Source: an uncultured Succinivibrio sp. (GTDB taxonomy: Bacteria; Pseudomonadota; Gammaproteobacteria; Enterobacterales; Succinivibrionaceae). Taken from it: a DNA stretch of 33,754 bases. The translations under genes were made by a program, and so were the position numbers. Below are positions 15,929 through 24,641 of this stretch, in pieces (position 1 is the stretch's first letter; each line of letters opens with the position of its first letter). The stretch lies in contig CACZXZ010000018.1 in NCBI GenBank assembly GCA_902785325.1, forward strand, positions 1 through 33,754, read 5' to 3'. The notes under the pieces were generated by a model. That model was not told the DNA's origin and did no database searches. It saw only the letters and a program-made list of their open reading frames with translations.

Positions 15929-16152
15929 TAGATAACCTCCACTAAAAGAGCATCAGCAAGTCTCATAGTAAGAGAATACCCTCTTACACTAAGCTCAATA
16001 GGATCTCCAAATGGAGCGGTTCTTACTTTAGTAACTTTTGTCTTTGGAGTAATACCTAAATCTAAAAGACGTCTTACAAGGGCTTTATCATCCCCTACGA
16101 TGTTTTTAACTTCTACTGTTTGACCTTGTTCAACTGAAGCTAAGGTGTTCAT
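15928..16152 (-). CDS. feoA: FeoA, SH3-like partner of FeoB
   Basis: FeoA is a small cytosolic beta-barrel protein needed for FeoB activity. The 74-residue product has the family pattern: a central VRRLLDLGITP, then GDPIELSVRGYSLTMRL. The frame can begin at TTG (16158), but ATG at 16152 with AGGAA 8 bases upstream is better. It is the first gene of the feoAB operon, behind a promoter overlapped by palindromes. Confidence 0.93.
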   Translation of the reverse strand: MNTLASVEQGQTVEVKNIVGDDKALVRRLLDLGITPKTKVTKVRTAPFGDPIELSVRGYSLTMRLADALLVEVI

Positions 16153-16180
16153 AATCAAAATTCCTACTCAAAAATATTTT

Positions 16181-16237
16181 GAGTTAGTATATGCTAACTC
16201 TAGTTAGATTGCAACAACTAAATTAGCATAAGCTAAC
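16181..16237 (-). promoter_or_regulatory. feoAB promoter with paired operators
   Basis: On the minus strand TTGCAA (16209-16214) and TATACT (16186-16191) are 17 bases apart. Two 16-bp imperfect palindromes of the form GTTAGCnTATnCTAAy cover the -10 (16183-16198) and lie upstream of the -35 (16222-16237), centred 39 bases apart. The TTAGC-GCTAA type recalls DtxR/MntR-family metal-regulator sites more than a Fur box. Iron-dependent repression is inferred. Confidence 0.6.
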
Positions 16238-16327
16238 ATATGCAATTTTAACCAGTAGTTTTTAGTGCAGATCTTGGTGTAAAAGTATGAGAAACTCACA
16301 TTTGTAAGCCAAAAAAGTGATTTTTTG

Positions 16328-16355
16328 TTGTCTTAACGATGTGATTATTTATAAT
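16328..16355 (+). promoter_or_regulatory. sstT promoter
   Basis: TTGTCT (16328-16333) and a perfect TATAAT (16350-16355) are 16 bases apart, about 30 bases before the AGGAG and ATG of sstT. Confidence 0.55.
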
Positions 16356-16390
16356 GAGTCCATCTAAAAATAAATATTTAGGAGATTTTC

Positions 16391-17620
16391 ATGTTACACG
16401 CAGTTGATCCTAAAGGAAGCTTTTTTAAGTTTTTCAATAAGATCCCATTTATCTTACAAATTGTCATCGGCATGATTTTAGGTATACTTTTAGCTCTAGT
16501 ATTACCTGAAGGTCAGGATTTTGTTTTCCTATTAGGTGACTTATTCGTATCTGCTTTAAAGGCAATTGCCCCACTATTAGTTTTCGTTTTAGTGTCAGCT
16601 TCTATTGCTCGTCATCAGCAAGGTGCTAATGCTAAATTAAAGCCAATTTTAGTTTTATATGTGGTTGCCATGTTCTTATCAGCAGCTACAGCTCTTATCA
16701 TGGCAAGATTATTCCCATCAACCTTTACTGTACTAGCTGATCAAGCTACAGCTTCAGCTCCTGAGAATGTGTCAACCGTTCTTGTAAGCTGCATTAAGAA
16801 GGCTGTGGACAATCCTGTAAATGCCCTATTATCAGGTAACTACATCGGTATCTTATTCTGGGGTGTACTATTTGGTATTCTTTTCAGAGCTGCAAACGAT
16901 CAAACTAAAGCTGTTCTTTCAGATTTTGCTTCTATCGTAAGCGGTGTTGTAAGAATCGTAATTAGATTTGCTCCATTAGGTGTATTTGGCTTAGTTTACG
17001 CTTCCTGCACTAAAGAAGGTGGTTTCTCAAATCTATTAGGCTATGTTCACGTAGTAGGTGTTTTAGTTGCTACTATGTTAATCATTGCTCTTGTTATTAA
17101 CCCATTACTAGTATTCTTAACTACTTTCAAGAATCCATTCCCACTAGTTTTCACCTCTATCATGCATTCAGGTATTACAGCTTTCTTCACCAGATCATCT
17201 GCAGCTAATATTCCTGTAAACATGGCTTTATGCGAGAGATTAAAAGTACCTCGTGAGTCTTACTCAATTTCTATTCCTTTAGGTTGCACTATCAATATGT
17301 CAGGTGCTGCTGTAACTATCGTAATTATGACCATGGCTGCAGTTAATACTTTAGGTATTGAAGTAAACTTTGGTACTGCTCTTTTAATGTGCGTAGCTTC
17401 AGTTGTTTGTGCTTGTGGTACTTCAGGTATTGCAGGTGGCTCACTAATGCTAATTCCTCTAGCTTGCTCAATCTTTGGTATTTCAAATGATATTGCAATG
17501 CAAGTTGTAGGTATTGGCTTTATTATTGGTGTGGTTCAGGATTCTACAGAAACTGCTCTAAACAGCTCTTCAGATGTTGTATTTACTTGTGCTGCTAACA
17601 AAATCACTAAAGTAAATTAA
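16391..17620 (+). CDS. sstT: Na(+)/serine-threonine symporter SstT
   Basis: SstT imports serine and threonine with sodium across the inner membrane. The 409-residue protein belongs to the dicarboxylate/amino acid:cation symporter family and matches E. coli SstT end to end: LFVSALKAIAPLLVFVL, NPVNALLSGNYIGILFWG, FTRSSAANIPVNMALCE (the serine-rich hairpin), IPLGCTINMSGAAVTI, GTSGIAGGSLMLIPLAC and QDSTETALNSSSDVVFT. About eight membrane segments plus two re-entrant loops are expected. The start has AGGAG 6 bases away. It is convergent with thrC and shares a terminator with it, and the linkage pairs threonine uptake with synthesis. Confidence 0.95.
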   Translation: MLHAVDPKGSFFKFFNKIPFILQIVIGMILGILLALVLPEGQDFVFLLGDLFVSALKAIAPLLVFVLVSASIARHQQGANAKLKPILVLYVVAMFLSAATALIMARLFPSTFTVLADQATASAPENVSTVLVSCIKKAVDNPVNALLSGNYIGILFWGVLFGILFRAANDQTKAVLSDFASIVSGVVRIVIRFAPLGVFGLVYASCTKEGGFSNLLGYVHVVGVLVATMLIIALVINPLLVFLTTFKNPFPLVFTSIMHSGITAFFTRSSAANIPVNMALCERLKVPRESYSISIPLGCTINMSGAAVTIVIMTMAAVNTLGIEVNFGTALLMCVASVVCACGTSGIAGGSLMLIPLACSIFGISNDIAMQVVGIGFIIGVVQDSTETALNSSSDVVFTCAANKITKVN

Positions 17621-17636
17621 CTTTTGAATAGGTTAT

Positions 17637-17665
17637 AAAAAATGCAGCTTAAAGCTGCATTTTTT
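17637..17665. terminator. bidirectional terminator between sstT and thrC
   Basis: A perfect 12-bp stem (17637-17648 with 17654-17665) has six A's on one side and six T's on the other, so it can end both the plus-strand sstT and the minus-strand thr operon. Confidence 0.9.
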
Positions 17666-17680
17666 GTATCTAGACTATGA

Positions 17681-18964
17681 TTACTTTAAATTTAGAGCCT
17701 TTAGAACATACTCTTTTAAAGTGTTGTAGTCTGCTTTTAAAGTTACTGATAGAGATTCTTTGTTTACAGTATCTTCTAAAGCTTTTGGAAGTGGTAAGTC
17801 GATATTTAAAATTCTATCAACCTCACTCTTGAACTTAGCAGGATGAGCTGTACCTAAGAAGATACCTACCTCACCGTCTTTTAGATTGTCTGACAATACT
17901 TTGTAAGCAATAGCAGCATGAGGCTCTGCAATATAACCAGTCTTCTTATAAAGATCTTGCATTACTTGCTCGGTTTGAGCATCTGACAATGAGCCATAAG
18001 CAAAGTCTTTTAAAGACCAGCCTTGCATCTTAACTAAAGCTTCAACTCTAGGCCAGTTGTTTGGTCTTGAAATATCCATAGCATTAGATAAAGTTGCAAT
18101 AGTTGCATGAGGATCCCACTTACCAGATTGTAGGTAACGTGGTACAGTATCATTAGCGTTGCAAGAAATTACAAAGCGAGCTTTTAGACCTAAAGCTTTA
18201 GCAATTAAGCCTGCTGTGATATTACCAAAGTTGCCACAAGGAACTGAGAATACCACCTTGTCACGCTTGTCCTTAGGTAATTGAGCTACTGCCTCAAAAT
18301 AGTAAGATACTTGAGCTAATAATCTGCTGATGTTAATGGAGTTAGCAGAATTTAGACCTACAGTCTTTTTAAACTCAACATCATCAAAAGCTGTCTTTAC
18401 CATATCCTGACATTCATCAAAGATACCTTCAACTTGTACAGCTTTAATGTTCTTACCTAAAGTTGCAATTAACTTCTCTTGTAAAGTTGAAATCTTTCCC
18501 TTTGGATATAGCACAACTACATCAATACCCTGTTGCTCATAGAAAGCAGCAGCCACAGCAGCACCAGTGTCACCTGAGGTTGCAGTAAGAATAGTTAAAT
18601 GCTTATCTCCACGGATAGAGCCTAAAACACGAGCCATGAAACGAGCACCAAAGTCTTTAAAAGCTAAGGTTGGACCGTGGAATAACTCTAGAGCATAGAT
18701 ATTTTTATCAGCTTCCACAATAGGAGCTTTAAAGGTAAAAGCATCAGCAATAATAGCTTCTAACTGTGGTACCTCATCACCAATTAGGTGACGTAAGATC
18801 TTTTGAGAACGCTCAACTAAAGGTAAATCTAATAGAGCATCAATATTGTCTAAAGGGGTAATGTGATCTGGGAAGAATAAACCTTGATCTCTACCAATAC
18901 CTTGCACTACAGCCTGTGCAAAGGAAACCTTTTCGCTATGATCTTTTAAATTAAATAATTCCAT
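17681..18964 (-). CDS. thrC: threonine synthase
   Basis: ThrC converts O-phosphohomoserine to threonine with PLP. At 427 residues it has the length of the E. coli enzyme. Visible are GLFFP near the N-terminus, ELFHGPTLAFKDFGARF with the PLP Lys at 103, TATSGDTGAAVAAAF (phosphate-binding loop), NSANSINISRLLAQ, VPCGNFGN, and FLGTAHPAKF near the end. It is the last gene of thrABC, 9 bases after thrB, before the shared terminator. Confidence 0.97.
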   Translation of the reverse strand: MELFNLKDHSEKVSFAQAVVQGIGRDQGLFFPDHITPLDNIDALLDLPLVERSQKILRHLIGDEVPQLEAIIADAFTFKAPIVEADKNIYALELFHGPTLAFKDFGARFMARVLGSIRGDKHLTILTATSGDTGAAVAAAFYEQQGIDVVVLYPKGKISTLQEKLIATLGKNIKAVQVEGIFDECQDMVKTAFDDVEFKKTVGLNSANSINISRLLAQVSYYFEAVAQLPKDKRDKVVFSVPCGNFGNITAGLIAKALGLKARFVISCNANDTVPRYLQSGKWDPHATIATLSNAMDISRPNNWPRVEALVKMQGWSLKDFAYGSLSDAQTEQVMQDLYKKTGYIAEPHAAIAYKVLSDNLKDGEVGIFLGTAHPAKFKSEVDRILNIDLPLPKALEDTVNKESLSVTLKADYNTLKEYVLKALNLK

Positions 18965-18973
18965 AAATATTCT

Positions 18974-19933
18974 CTACACCTGTTGAGCAAAAGCACCACG
19001 TCTGTCTACTTTGCAAACATGGCAAAAACCGTCTTCATTAGCAATAAAATTGCGCTCTAGATATTCTTTCATTTCATGAGCTTTATCTAGATCTTCATAA
19101 ATTGAAAAGATAGAAGATCCTGAGCCTGAAATACCAGTAGCTAGTGCGCCTAATTGTACGCCATGTGCTCTAGCATCTTCAAAGCCTGGGATTAAGCTTG
19201 CACGATATGGCTCTGCGATAACATCTACTAAACAACTTGCAGCAAGCTTATCATCACCTGTGTGGCATGCATGCACGAAAGCAGCTAGACGTCTGCCGTA
19301 AGTAATTACCTCAGATCTTGCATATTCTTTTGGAAGAATTTGTCTTGCAGCATTAGTTGATACTTTAATACCAGGGAAGCAGGATACCCAATACCAATTA
19401 TCAAAATCAGGTAAAGTAGTAGAGATCACGGCGTTTTCTTGCACAATTAACTGCAAGCCACCAAAGTAGCAAGGTGCTACATTGTCATAATGGATAGAGC
19501 CTGAAATTTTACCTTCAAGTTTACCCATAAGCTCAAGACAACCATCACGACCTAAAACTTCACCGTGAATAGCATCTAAAGCAACTACAGCTGCTACAAC
19601 AGAGGCAGCTGATGAACCTAAACCAGAGCATACAGGCAAGTTCTTTGACAATTCCATATGTACATTCAAAGGTTTAAGGTTACGCTTTTCAAGCTCTTCT
19701 TTGTACATTACATAGGCATCATAAACGATATTCTTTTTTTGATCTGTTGGTAACTTATGAGCAAATCTACCCACAGTCTTTACAGAGCAACCATCAGTAT
19801 CAGACTCACTGATGGTAATTTCATCGCCTAAAACAGCCCCATCAATAGGCTTTAAAGCTGCACCTAATAGGTCAAAACCTACAGAAATATTAGCAGCACT
19901 TGCAGGAGCATAGGCTTTAAATACTTTTGACAT
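18974..19933 (-). CDS. thrB: homoserine kinase
   Basis: ThrB phosphorylates homoserine to O-phosphohomoserine. It is a GHMP-family kinase of 319 residues: APASAANISVGFDLLG at the N-terminus, the ATP-loop LPVCSGLGSSAAS (99-111), and TGISGSGSSIFSI in the C-terminal third. It is co-directional with thrA (2-base gap) and thrC, so the three genes are translated from one message. Confidence 0.97.
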   Translation of the reverse strand: MSKVFKAYAPASAANISVGFDLLGAALKPIDGAVLGDEITISESDTDGCSVKTVGRFAHKLPTDQKKNIVYDAYVMYKEELEKRNLKPLNVHMELSKNLPVCSGLGSSAASVVAAVVALDAIHGEVLGRDGCLELMGKLEGKISGSIHYDNVAPCYFGGLQLIVQENAVISTTLPDFDNWYWVSCFPGIKVSTNAARQILPKEYARSEVITYGRRLAAFVHACHTGDDKLAASCLVDVIAEPYRASLIPGFEDARAHGVQLGALATGISGSGSSIFSIYEDLDKAHEMKEYLERNFIANEDGFCHVCKVDRRGAFAQQV

Positions 19934-19935
19934 TT

Positions 19936-22398
19936 TTAATCCTCGTGAGCCCAGTTTTGTAGACGTAACACGTCAGCTAATACACCAGCAGCAGTTACTG
20001 CAGTACCAGCACCATAACCTCTAATTACTAAAGGAATTGGCTGATAGTAAGCAGTAGTTAAAGCTAAAGCATTTTCACCGTCACGTACTTTATATAAAGC
20101 GTTATCAGCACTTACTGCAGTTACCTTGCAAGAGCACTTGCCATCTTTAATAGAGCCTACATAACGTAGTACTTTACCATGAGCTTTAGCCTCTTGTACC
20201 ATCTTAGTAAAGCTATCATCAGCCTTTTTAATATTAGCTAAAACTTCTTGTGCGTTATTGCCTTGTAAGAATTCTTTTGCAACAGCACCTTGAACATCTA
20301 CATCTGATAACTCAAGCTCTAAGCCACACTCACGAGCTAGAATTAACAACTTACGAGCTACATCCATACCGTCTAAATCGTCACGTGGATTTGGCTCTGT
20401 AAAGCCTTTTTCATAAGCGTTAGCAGTAGCTTCAGATAAAGTCATACCATCTTCAACTAAACCAAAGATGTAAGATAAAGTACCTGATAAGATACCTGAG
20501 AACTCAATTAAGCTATCGCCTGCTGCAAGCTCGTTTTGAATGGTGTTAATAACAGGTAAACCAGCACCTACGTTAGCCTCATATAAGAACTTACGGTGGT
20601 GAACACGGCTTGCCTCACGTAACTTCTTGTAATACTCATAAGTATTAGTATTAGCTTTCTTTGATGGAGTTACGATGTGGAAACCTGCTGCCATGTAATC
20701 TACATAAGTTAAAGCAAGATCTTCAGAGGAGGTACAATCAATTAAGATAGGATTGATTAAGTGTAAATCCTTGATTAACTGCTCTGCTTTCTCAGGAGTT
20801 AAAGCAGGTTCAGAACTTGCATCTAACAAGCTCTTGTAGTTTTCTAAATCTACGCAGTTTGAATCACAAATAAAGTGTTTTGAATTACCAACACCTACCA
20901 CACGGATATCAATACCGTGGCGATTTGACAATTCTTGGCGTTGACGTTTTACCTGAGCTAATAACTCACCACCAACACCACCACAGCCGATTAAAACAAG
21001 ATCTAAACGTTGTTTAGAATTGAAGAAAGCAGTATGAGCAAAAGCCACAGCCTCATTTACCCTCTTTTGAGAAATTACAGCACTGATTGAACGCTCTGAG
21101 GAGCCCTGAGCAATGGCTCTAATGTTTACGTTAGCTTCAGCTAAAGCTCTGAAGAACTTACCTGAAATACCACGAACCATCTTCATACCATCGCCTACAA
21201 CTGAGACGATAGCACAGCCTTCTTTAATTTCGATTGGATTTAATAAGCCTTCTTTTAACTCTAACTTAAATTCATCTGATAGTACTTTCTTAGCCTTTTT
21301 AAGCTCTGATTGACTAATACAGAAAGAAATTGAGTATTCTGATGAAGACTGAGTAATTAAGGAGATAGATACGCCTGCTCTTGATACAGCGGTAAATAAT
21401 CTACCAGCCATACCTACCATACCTTTCATACCAGGACCTGAAATATTAACTAAAGCAATATTCTTAAGATCTGAAATACCCTTAATAGGTACTGACAAAT
21501 CAGTTTCCTCAGAAATTAAGGTACCAGGACCTTTTGGATTTTTAGTATTCTTAATTAGACATGGAATTCTAAACTGAGCAATAGGAGCAATAGTACGTGG
21601 GTGTAATACCTTAGCACCAAAGTAAGATAACTCCATAGCCTCAGCATAAGACATCTTCTTTAGAAGCACAGCACCTTCTACAGCGCGAGGGTCGCAACTG
21701 TAAACACCATCTACGTCAGTCCAAATCTCACAGCAAGAAGCATTAGAAATAGCAGCTAAACAAGCAGCTGAGTAATCAGAACCATTTCTGCCTAGTAACA
21801 CAAGATTACCATTTGCATCACCACCACAGAAACCTGACATTAAGGTAATTGCTTCTACATCATCTTCAAGGGCAGCATATTTTTGCTTTGAAGCTTCAAT
21901 ATTAACTGAAGACTCCATTACGCCACCTTCTGTTACTAATACTTTTACAGGATCAATAACACGTACCTTTTTGCCTAAAGCTTGTAAAAGCTCTGCCATG
22001 ATTAGAATGGAAAAACTCTCGCCACGGCTTTCTACAAAAGCCATAACCTCTTCAGGACATACGCCTAAAAGCACCATACCATTTAAACGGTCGTGTAAAA
22101 TTGCAATGGTTTCGTTGAATTTAGCTAAAATCTTTTCAGTATCGAACTTGTCGTACTTTGCACCTAAATTCTTAATGATAGGCTCAACAATAGCTCTAAT
22201 TTGCTCAAATTGCTCTTTGCCATCATTGCCACTTGCACCTTGAGAAACTAATGCTACTAAAAGATTAGTAATTTTAGCAGGTGCAGATAAAACTAAAGCG
22301 GTTTGCTCTGTGGTTGCGGTATCTAGTGCAATCTTTGCTACATCTTCAAATCTATCAGAATTTGCAACCGAGGTACCACCAAACTTTAGAACGCGCAT
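19936..22398 (-). CDS. thrA: bifunctional aspartokinase I / homoserine dehydrogenase I
   Basis: ThrA catalyses the first and third steps from aspartate to threonine. The 820 residues equal the E. coli ThrA length. The order is an aspartokinase domain (VLKFGGTSVANSDRF, then NGSDYSAACLA and EIWTDVDGVY), two ACT regulatory segments (around VNISGPGMKGMVGMAGRLF and VSVVGDGMKMVRGISGKFF), and a homoserine dehydrogenase with VLIGCGGVGGELLAQV (NAD(P) site) and GILSGTLSYIF. The ACT segments imply threonine feedback inhibition. AGGAG lies about 9 bases before the ATG. Unlike E. coli, I find no Thr/Ile-rich leader peptide upstream. Confidence 0.97.
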   Translation of the reverse strand: MRVLKFGGTSVANSDRFEDVAKIALDTATTEQTALVLSAPAKITNLLVALVSQGASGNDGKEQFEQIRAIVEPIIKNLGAKYDKFDTEKILAKFNETIAILHDRLNGMVLLGVCPEEVMAFVESRGESFSILIMAELLQALGKKVRVIDPVKVLVTEGGVMESSVNIEASKQKYAALEDDVEAITLMSGFCGGDANGNLVLLGRNGSDYSAACLAAISNASCCEIWTDVDGVYSCDPRAVEGAVLLKKMSYAEAMELSYFGAKVLHPRTIAPIAQFRIPCLIKNTKNPKGPGTLISEETDLSVPIKGISDLKNIALVNISGPGMKGMVGMAGRLFTAVSRAGVSISLITQSSSEYSISFCISQSELKKAKKVLSDEFKLELKEGLLNPIEIKEGCAIVSVVGDGMKMVRGISGKFFRALAEANVNIRAIAQGSSERSISAVISQKRVNEAVAFAHTAFFNSKQRLDLVLIGCGGVGGELLAQVKRQRQELSNRHGIDIRVVGVGNSKHFICDSNCVDLENYKSLLDASSEPALTPEKAEQLIKDLHLINPILIDCTSSEDLALTYVDYMAAGFHIVTPSKKANTNTYEYYKKLREASRVHHRKFLYEANVGAGLPVINTIQNELAAGDSLIEFSGILSGTLSYIFGLVEDGMTLSEATANAYEKGFTEPNPRDDLDGMDVARKLLILARECGLELELSDVDVQGAVAKEFLQGNNAQEVLANIKKADDSFTKMVQEAKAHGKVLRYVGSIKDGKCSCKVTAVSADNALYKVRDGENALALTTAYYQPIPLVIRGYGAGTAVTAAGVLADVLRLQNWAHED

Positions 22399-22675
22399 AA
22401 ACCAATGCTCCTGTAATAACGCACAATATTTTTGCTATATAAACAATATTTATTAACTTTTCCTCACAGCTTTTGTAAGGGATCACTACTGCTAAGACAA
22501 CTATCTAGCTTCAGTGTGTTTGCAGCACTAACTCTTTTTTAGTTCACTATCTGCATTTTAAGGACAAGTTCTGTCCTTTGGATATTTCTAGCTACGTTTT
22601 ATCCGTCTTTGCTTTATATCCTCAATTAGAAAATTTTCTTTTTCTAATTGATAAATTTTGAATTAAATTGTCTTA

Positions 22676-22703
22676 TTTTTAAGGTTTAATCACATTTTGT
22701 CAA
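22676..22703 (-). promoter_or_regulatory. candidate thr operon promoter
   Basis: A perfect TTGACA on the minus strand (22698-22703) is followed 16 bases later by TAAAAA (22676-22681). If used, the message has a leader of about 270 bases containing both hairpins. Confidence 0.35.
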
Positions 22704-22797
22704 ATCTTATTTTTTACTGTCTTGCCATTTTAGGCAAATAAATCCAAGTTACAAAGCTACGCCTTATTTTTTATTTGTAATTTCAATAAGTTAACTT

Positions 22798-22828
22798 TTG
22801 GCATTAAACATGCAAATTAACTTATACA
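22798..22828 (+). promoter_or_regulatory. candidate promoter of the orphan gene
   Basis: TTGGCA (22798-22803) is followed after 18-19 bases by TTATAC or TATACA (22822-22828), about 25 bases before the ATG at 22852. Confidence 0.35.
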
Positions 22829-22851
22829 AACACGAATAATAAGGTATACAT

Positions 22852-23601
22852 ATGTCCGATGTACAAGCATTAGCTTTAAATTTATATAAAGTAAAAGTAA
22901 ATAACGAGCTAGATGAGCTTTCTTCAAATAGGAAGTACTTTGATCTTAGCGCTAATACGCTTCAAGAGGAGCGCATTACTAATTGTGTAGAGTTTGTAAA
23001 TTGCCTAAATAGGCAAAATCAAAGTTACAGTAAATCTTATCAAAGGCAAGACAACTGCTCTACTAAAGAAGTTTTTTCTTCTAAAAATTCCTGTACTGTA
23101 AGTTTAGATAATAAAGTTGTGCCATCACCTTTAACTAATCTTGAACAAGTGCCTAAAGCTTTAATCGAGCAATTAGACAACCGTCCTATTGTGATGCCTA
23201 ATCAATTAGAAAACGAGTTTGCACTAACAAAAAGTCTTATCAATAACATGATTGATACTTTAACTGCAAATAGGCAACAGTCTCTATCTAGTACCTTAAT
23301 GTTACTTAAAGAGGTGACCTTACTTTTAAATAGCTACAACACAAGCTCCTTAGATTTAAGTATTCTTGCAAGTCAAATGAATACAAACTCTTTATCTGTA
23401 AACAGCCAAAACTTTATTGCCTTTTATATCATTGGCATAAACTTAAGCTTCTATATCAAGACTATCGATAAGAAATACTTTACAGAATACAAAAAAGAAA
23501 AGGAGAAAGAAAAAGAGCCTAAACGCTCTAAAGACAAAATTAAAGATCAAAAACAAAGGATGCAAGAGTTCTCTGCTCAATTTGATTTTGGTATTGCCTA
23601 A
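22852..23601 (+). CDS. orphan hypothetical protein, basic charged C-terminus
   Basis: I recognise no family in this 249-residue protein. It has no signal peptide. Residues 1-110 are polar and rich in Asn, Ser and Gln; 120-210 look helical with a hydrophobic patch (FIAFYIIGINLSFYI, about 192-206); and the tail has a run of alternating Lys and Glu followed by basic residues and a final FDFGIA. AAGG 7 bases before the ATG and an upstream promoter candidate support expression. It stands alone between thrABC and tpiA-pfkA. The charged tail could bind nucleic acid or membrane, but this is speculation. Low-complexity composition suggests a lineage-restricted gene. Confidence 0.7.
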   Translation: MSDVQALALNLYKVKVNNELDELSSNRKYFDLSANTLQEERITNCVEFVNCLNRQNQSYSKSYQRQDNCSTKEVFSSKNSCTVSLDNKVVPSPLTNLEQVPKALIEQLDNRPIVMPNQLENEFALTKSLINNMIDTLTANRQQSLSSTLMLLKEVTLLLNSYNTSSLDLSILASQMNTNSLSVNSQNFIAFYIIGINLSFYIKTIDKKYFTEYKKEKEKEKEPKRSKDKIKDQKQRMQEFSAQFDFGIA

Positions 23602-23641
23602 GTTAAATTTATTATACAAAAGGCATTCTGCTCTAAAATAG

Positions 23642-23672
23642 TGCTCACAATTTACTTATAAAATTGTGAGCA
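23642..23672. repeat. perfect 12-bp inverted repeat between orphan gene and tpiA
   Basis: TGCTCACAATTT (23642-23653) and its exact complement (23661-23672) are separated by 7 bases. No T-run follows on either strand, so it is not a standard terminator. It may be an RNA hairpin ending the orphan message or an operator. Confidence 0.6.
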
Positions 23673-23858
23673 AAAACCAACTTTTACCCACGATTGAAAG
23701 CAAACTGCACCTTAAATTTATTCACCTTCAAAAATTTCCCTTTTTTAATGAGATTTATAGTAAAATACACAAAGTTTTTGTGCTGAAAAAAAATTTAAAG
23801 ACAGCACTAATGCTGTATATAAATTAAAAAAATTTATTTAGTTTGAGGAACAAATATC

Positions 23859-24620
23859 ATGAGAAAACCTGTTGTAATGGGTAACTGGAAATTAAACGGT
23901 ACCAAGTCAACTGTAACTGATTTAATCAAAGCTTTCAGAGAGCCAGCAAACAAAGCTGCAAACGTTGATGTAGCAATCTGCGCTCCAGCTATCTTCATTG
24001 GTATGGTTGAATCATTAGCAACCGGCTCAAATTTAAAGTGGGGTTCTGAGGACTGCGATATTCACACCACTGGTGCTTTCACTGGTGAAAACTCACCTGT
24101 TATGTTAAAAGAATTCGGTTGTACTTATGCAATCGTTGGTCACTCAGAGCGTCGTGGCTACCACAACGAGAGCAACGAAGTTGTTGCTGGTAAGTTCAAG
24201 GCTGCTTTAGACAACGGTTTAACCCCTGTTCTATGCATCGGTGAGTCAGAGGCTGAGTACGATGCAGGCAAGACTCTAGATGTTTGCAAGGCTGAGATCA
24301 AGGCTGTTATCGATTTATGCGGTATCGAAGCATTCAACAATGCAATCATTGCTTACGAGCCAATTTGGGCTATCGGTACTGGTAAGACTGCAACTCCTGA
24401 GATTGCTCAAAACGTTCACAAGGGCATCCGTGAGTTCTTAAAGACCTTCTCAGCTGAAGTTGCTGACGGTGTTCGTATCCTATACGGTGGTTCATGCAAC
24501 GCTAAGACCGCTCCTGAGTTATTCTCACAACCAGATATCGATGGTGGTCTAATTGGTGGTGCTTCTCTAAAGGCTCCTGATTTTACAGCTATCATTGAAG
24601 CAGCTGTTGCAAACGCTTAA
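23859..24620 (+). CDS. tpiA: triosephosphate isomerase
   Basis: TpiA interconverts dihydroxyacetone phosphate and glyceraldehyde 3-phosphate in glycolysis. The 253-residue TIM barrel shows all key residues: NWKLNG with K11, VGHSERR with H95, AYEPIWAIGTG with the catalytic E167, YGGSCN and GGLIGGASL for phosphate binding. GAGGA lies 9 bases before the ATG. Its codons are richer in C-ending forms than neighbouring genes, as expected for a highly expressed gene. It is co-directional with pfkA, 21 bases apart, and both probably share a transcript ending at 25654. Confidence 0.98.
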   Translation: MRKPVVMGNWKLNGTKSTVTDLIKAFREPANKAANVDVAICAPAIFIGMVESLATGSNLKWGSEDCDIHTTGAFTGENSPVMLKEFGCTYAIVGHSERRGYHNESNEVVAGKFKAALDNGLTPVLCIGESEAEYDAGKTLDVCKAEIKAVIDLCGIEAFNNAIIAYEPIWAIGTGKTATPEIAQNVHKGIREFLKTFSAEVADGVRILYGGSCNAKTAPELFSQPDIDGGLIGGASLKAPDFTAIIEAAVANA

Positions 24621-24641
24621 TTTACTTTCGGACACGTTATT

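Larger units (their letters stand above)
22399..22851. other. 453-base divergent intergenic region with hairpins
   Basis: This region separates thrA (minus) from the orphan gene (plus). It holds an 11-bp perfect stem (22623-22633 with 22640-22650), a 7-bp hairpin (22560-22566 with 22572-22578), and a candidate promoter for each side. No open frame with a ribosome-binding site and Thr or Ile codons lies on the thrA strand, and neither hairpin has a T-run on the minus strand, so a classical attenuator is not seen. Confidence 0.5.

Noticed and set aside
22482-22508. Plus-strand codons reading Ile-Thr-Thr-Ala-Lys-Thr-Thr-Ile then stop, like a thr leader peptide
   Set aside because: It lies on the strand opposite to thrA, has an in-frame stop just upstream and no start codon, so it cannot be the thr leader.
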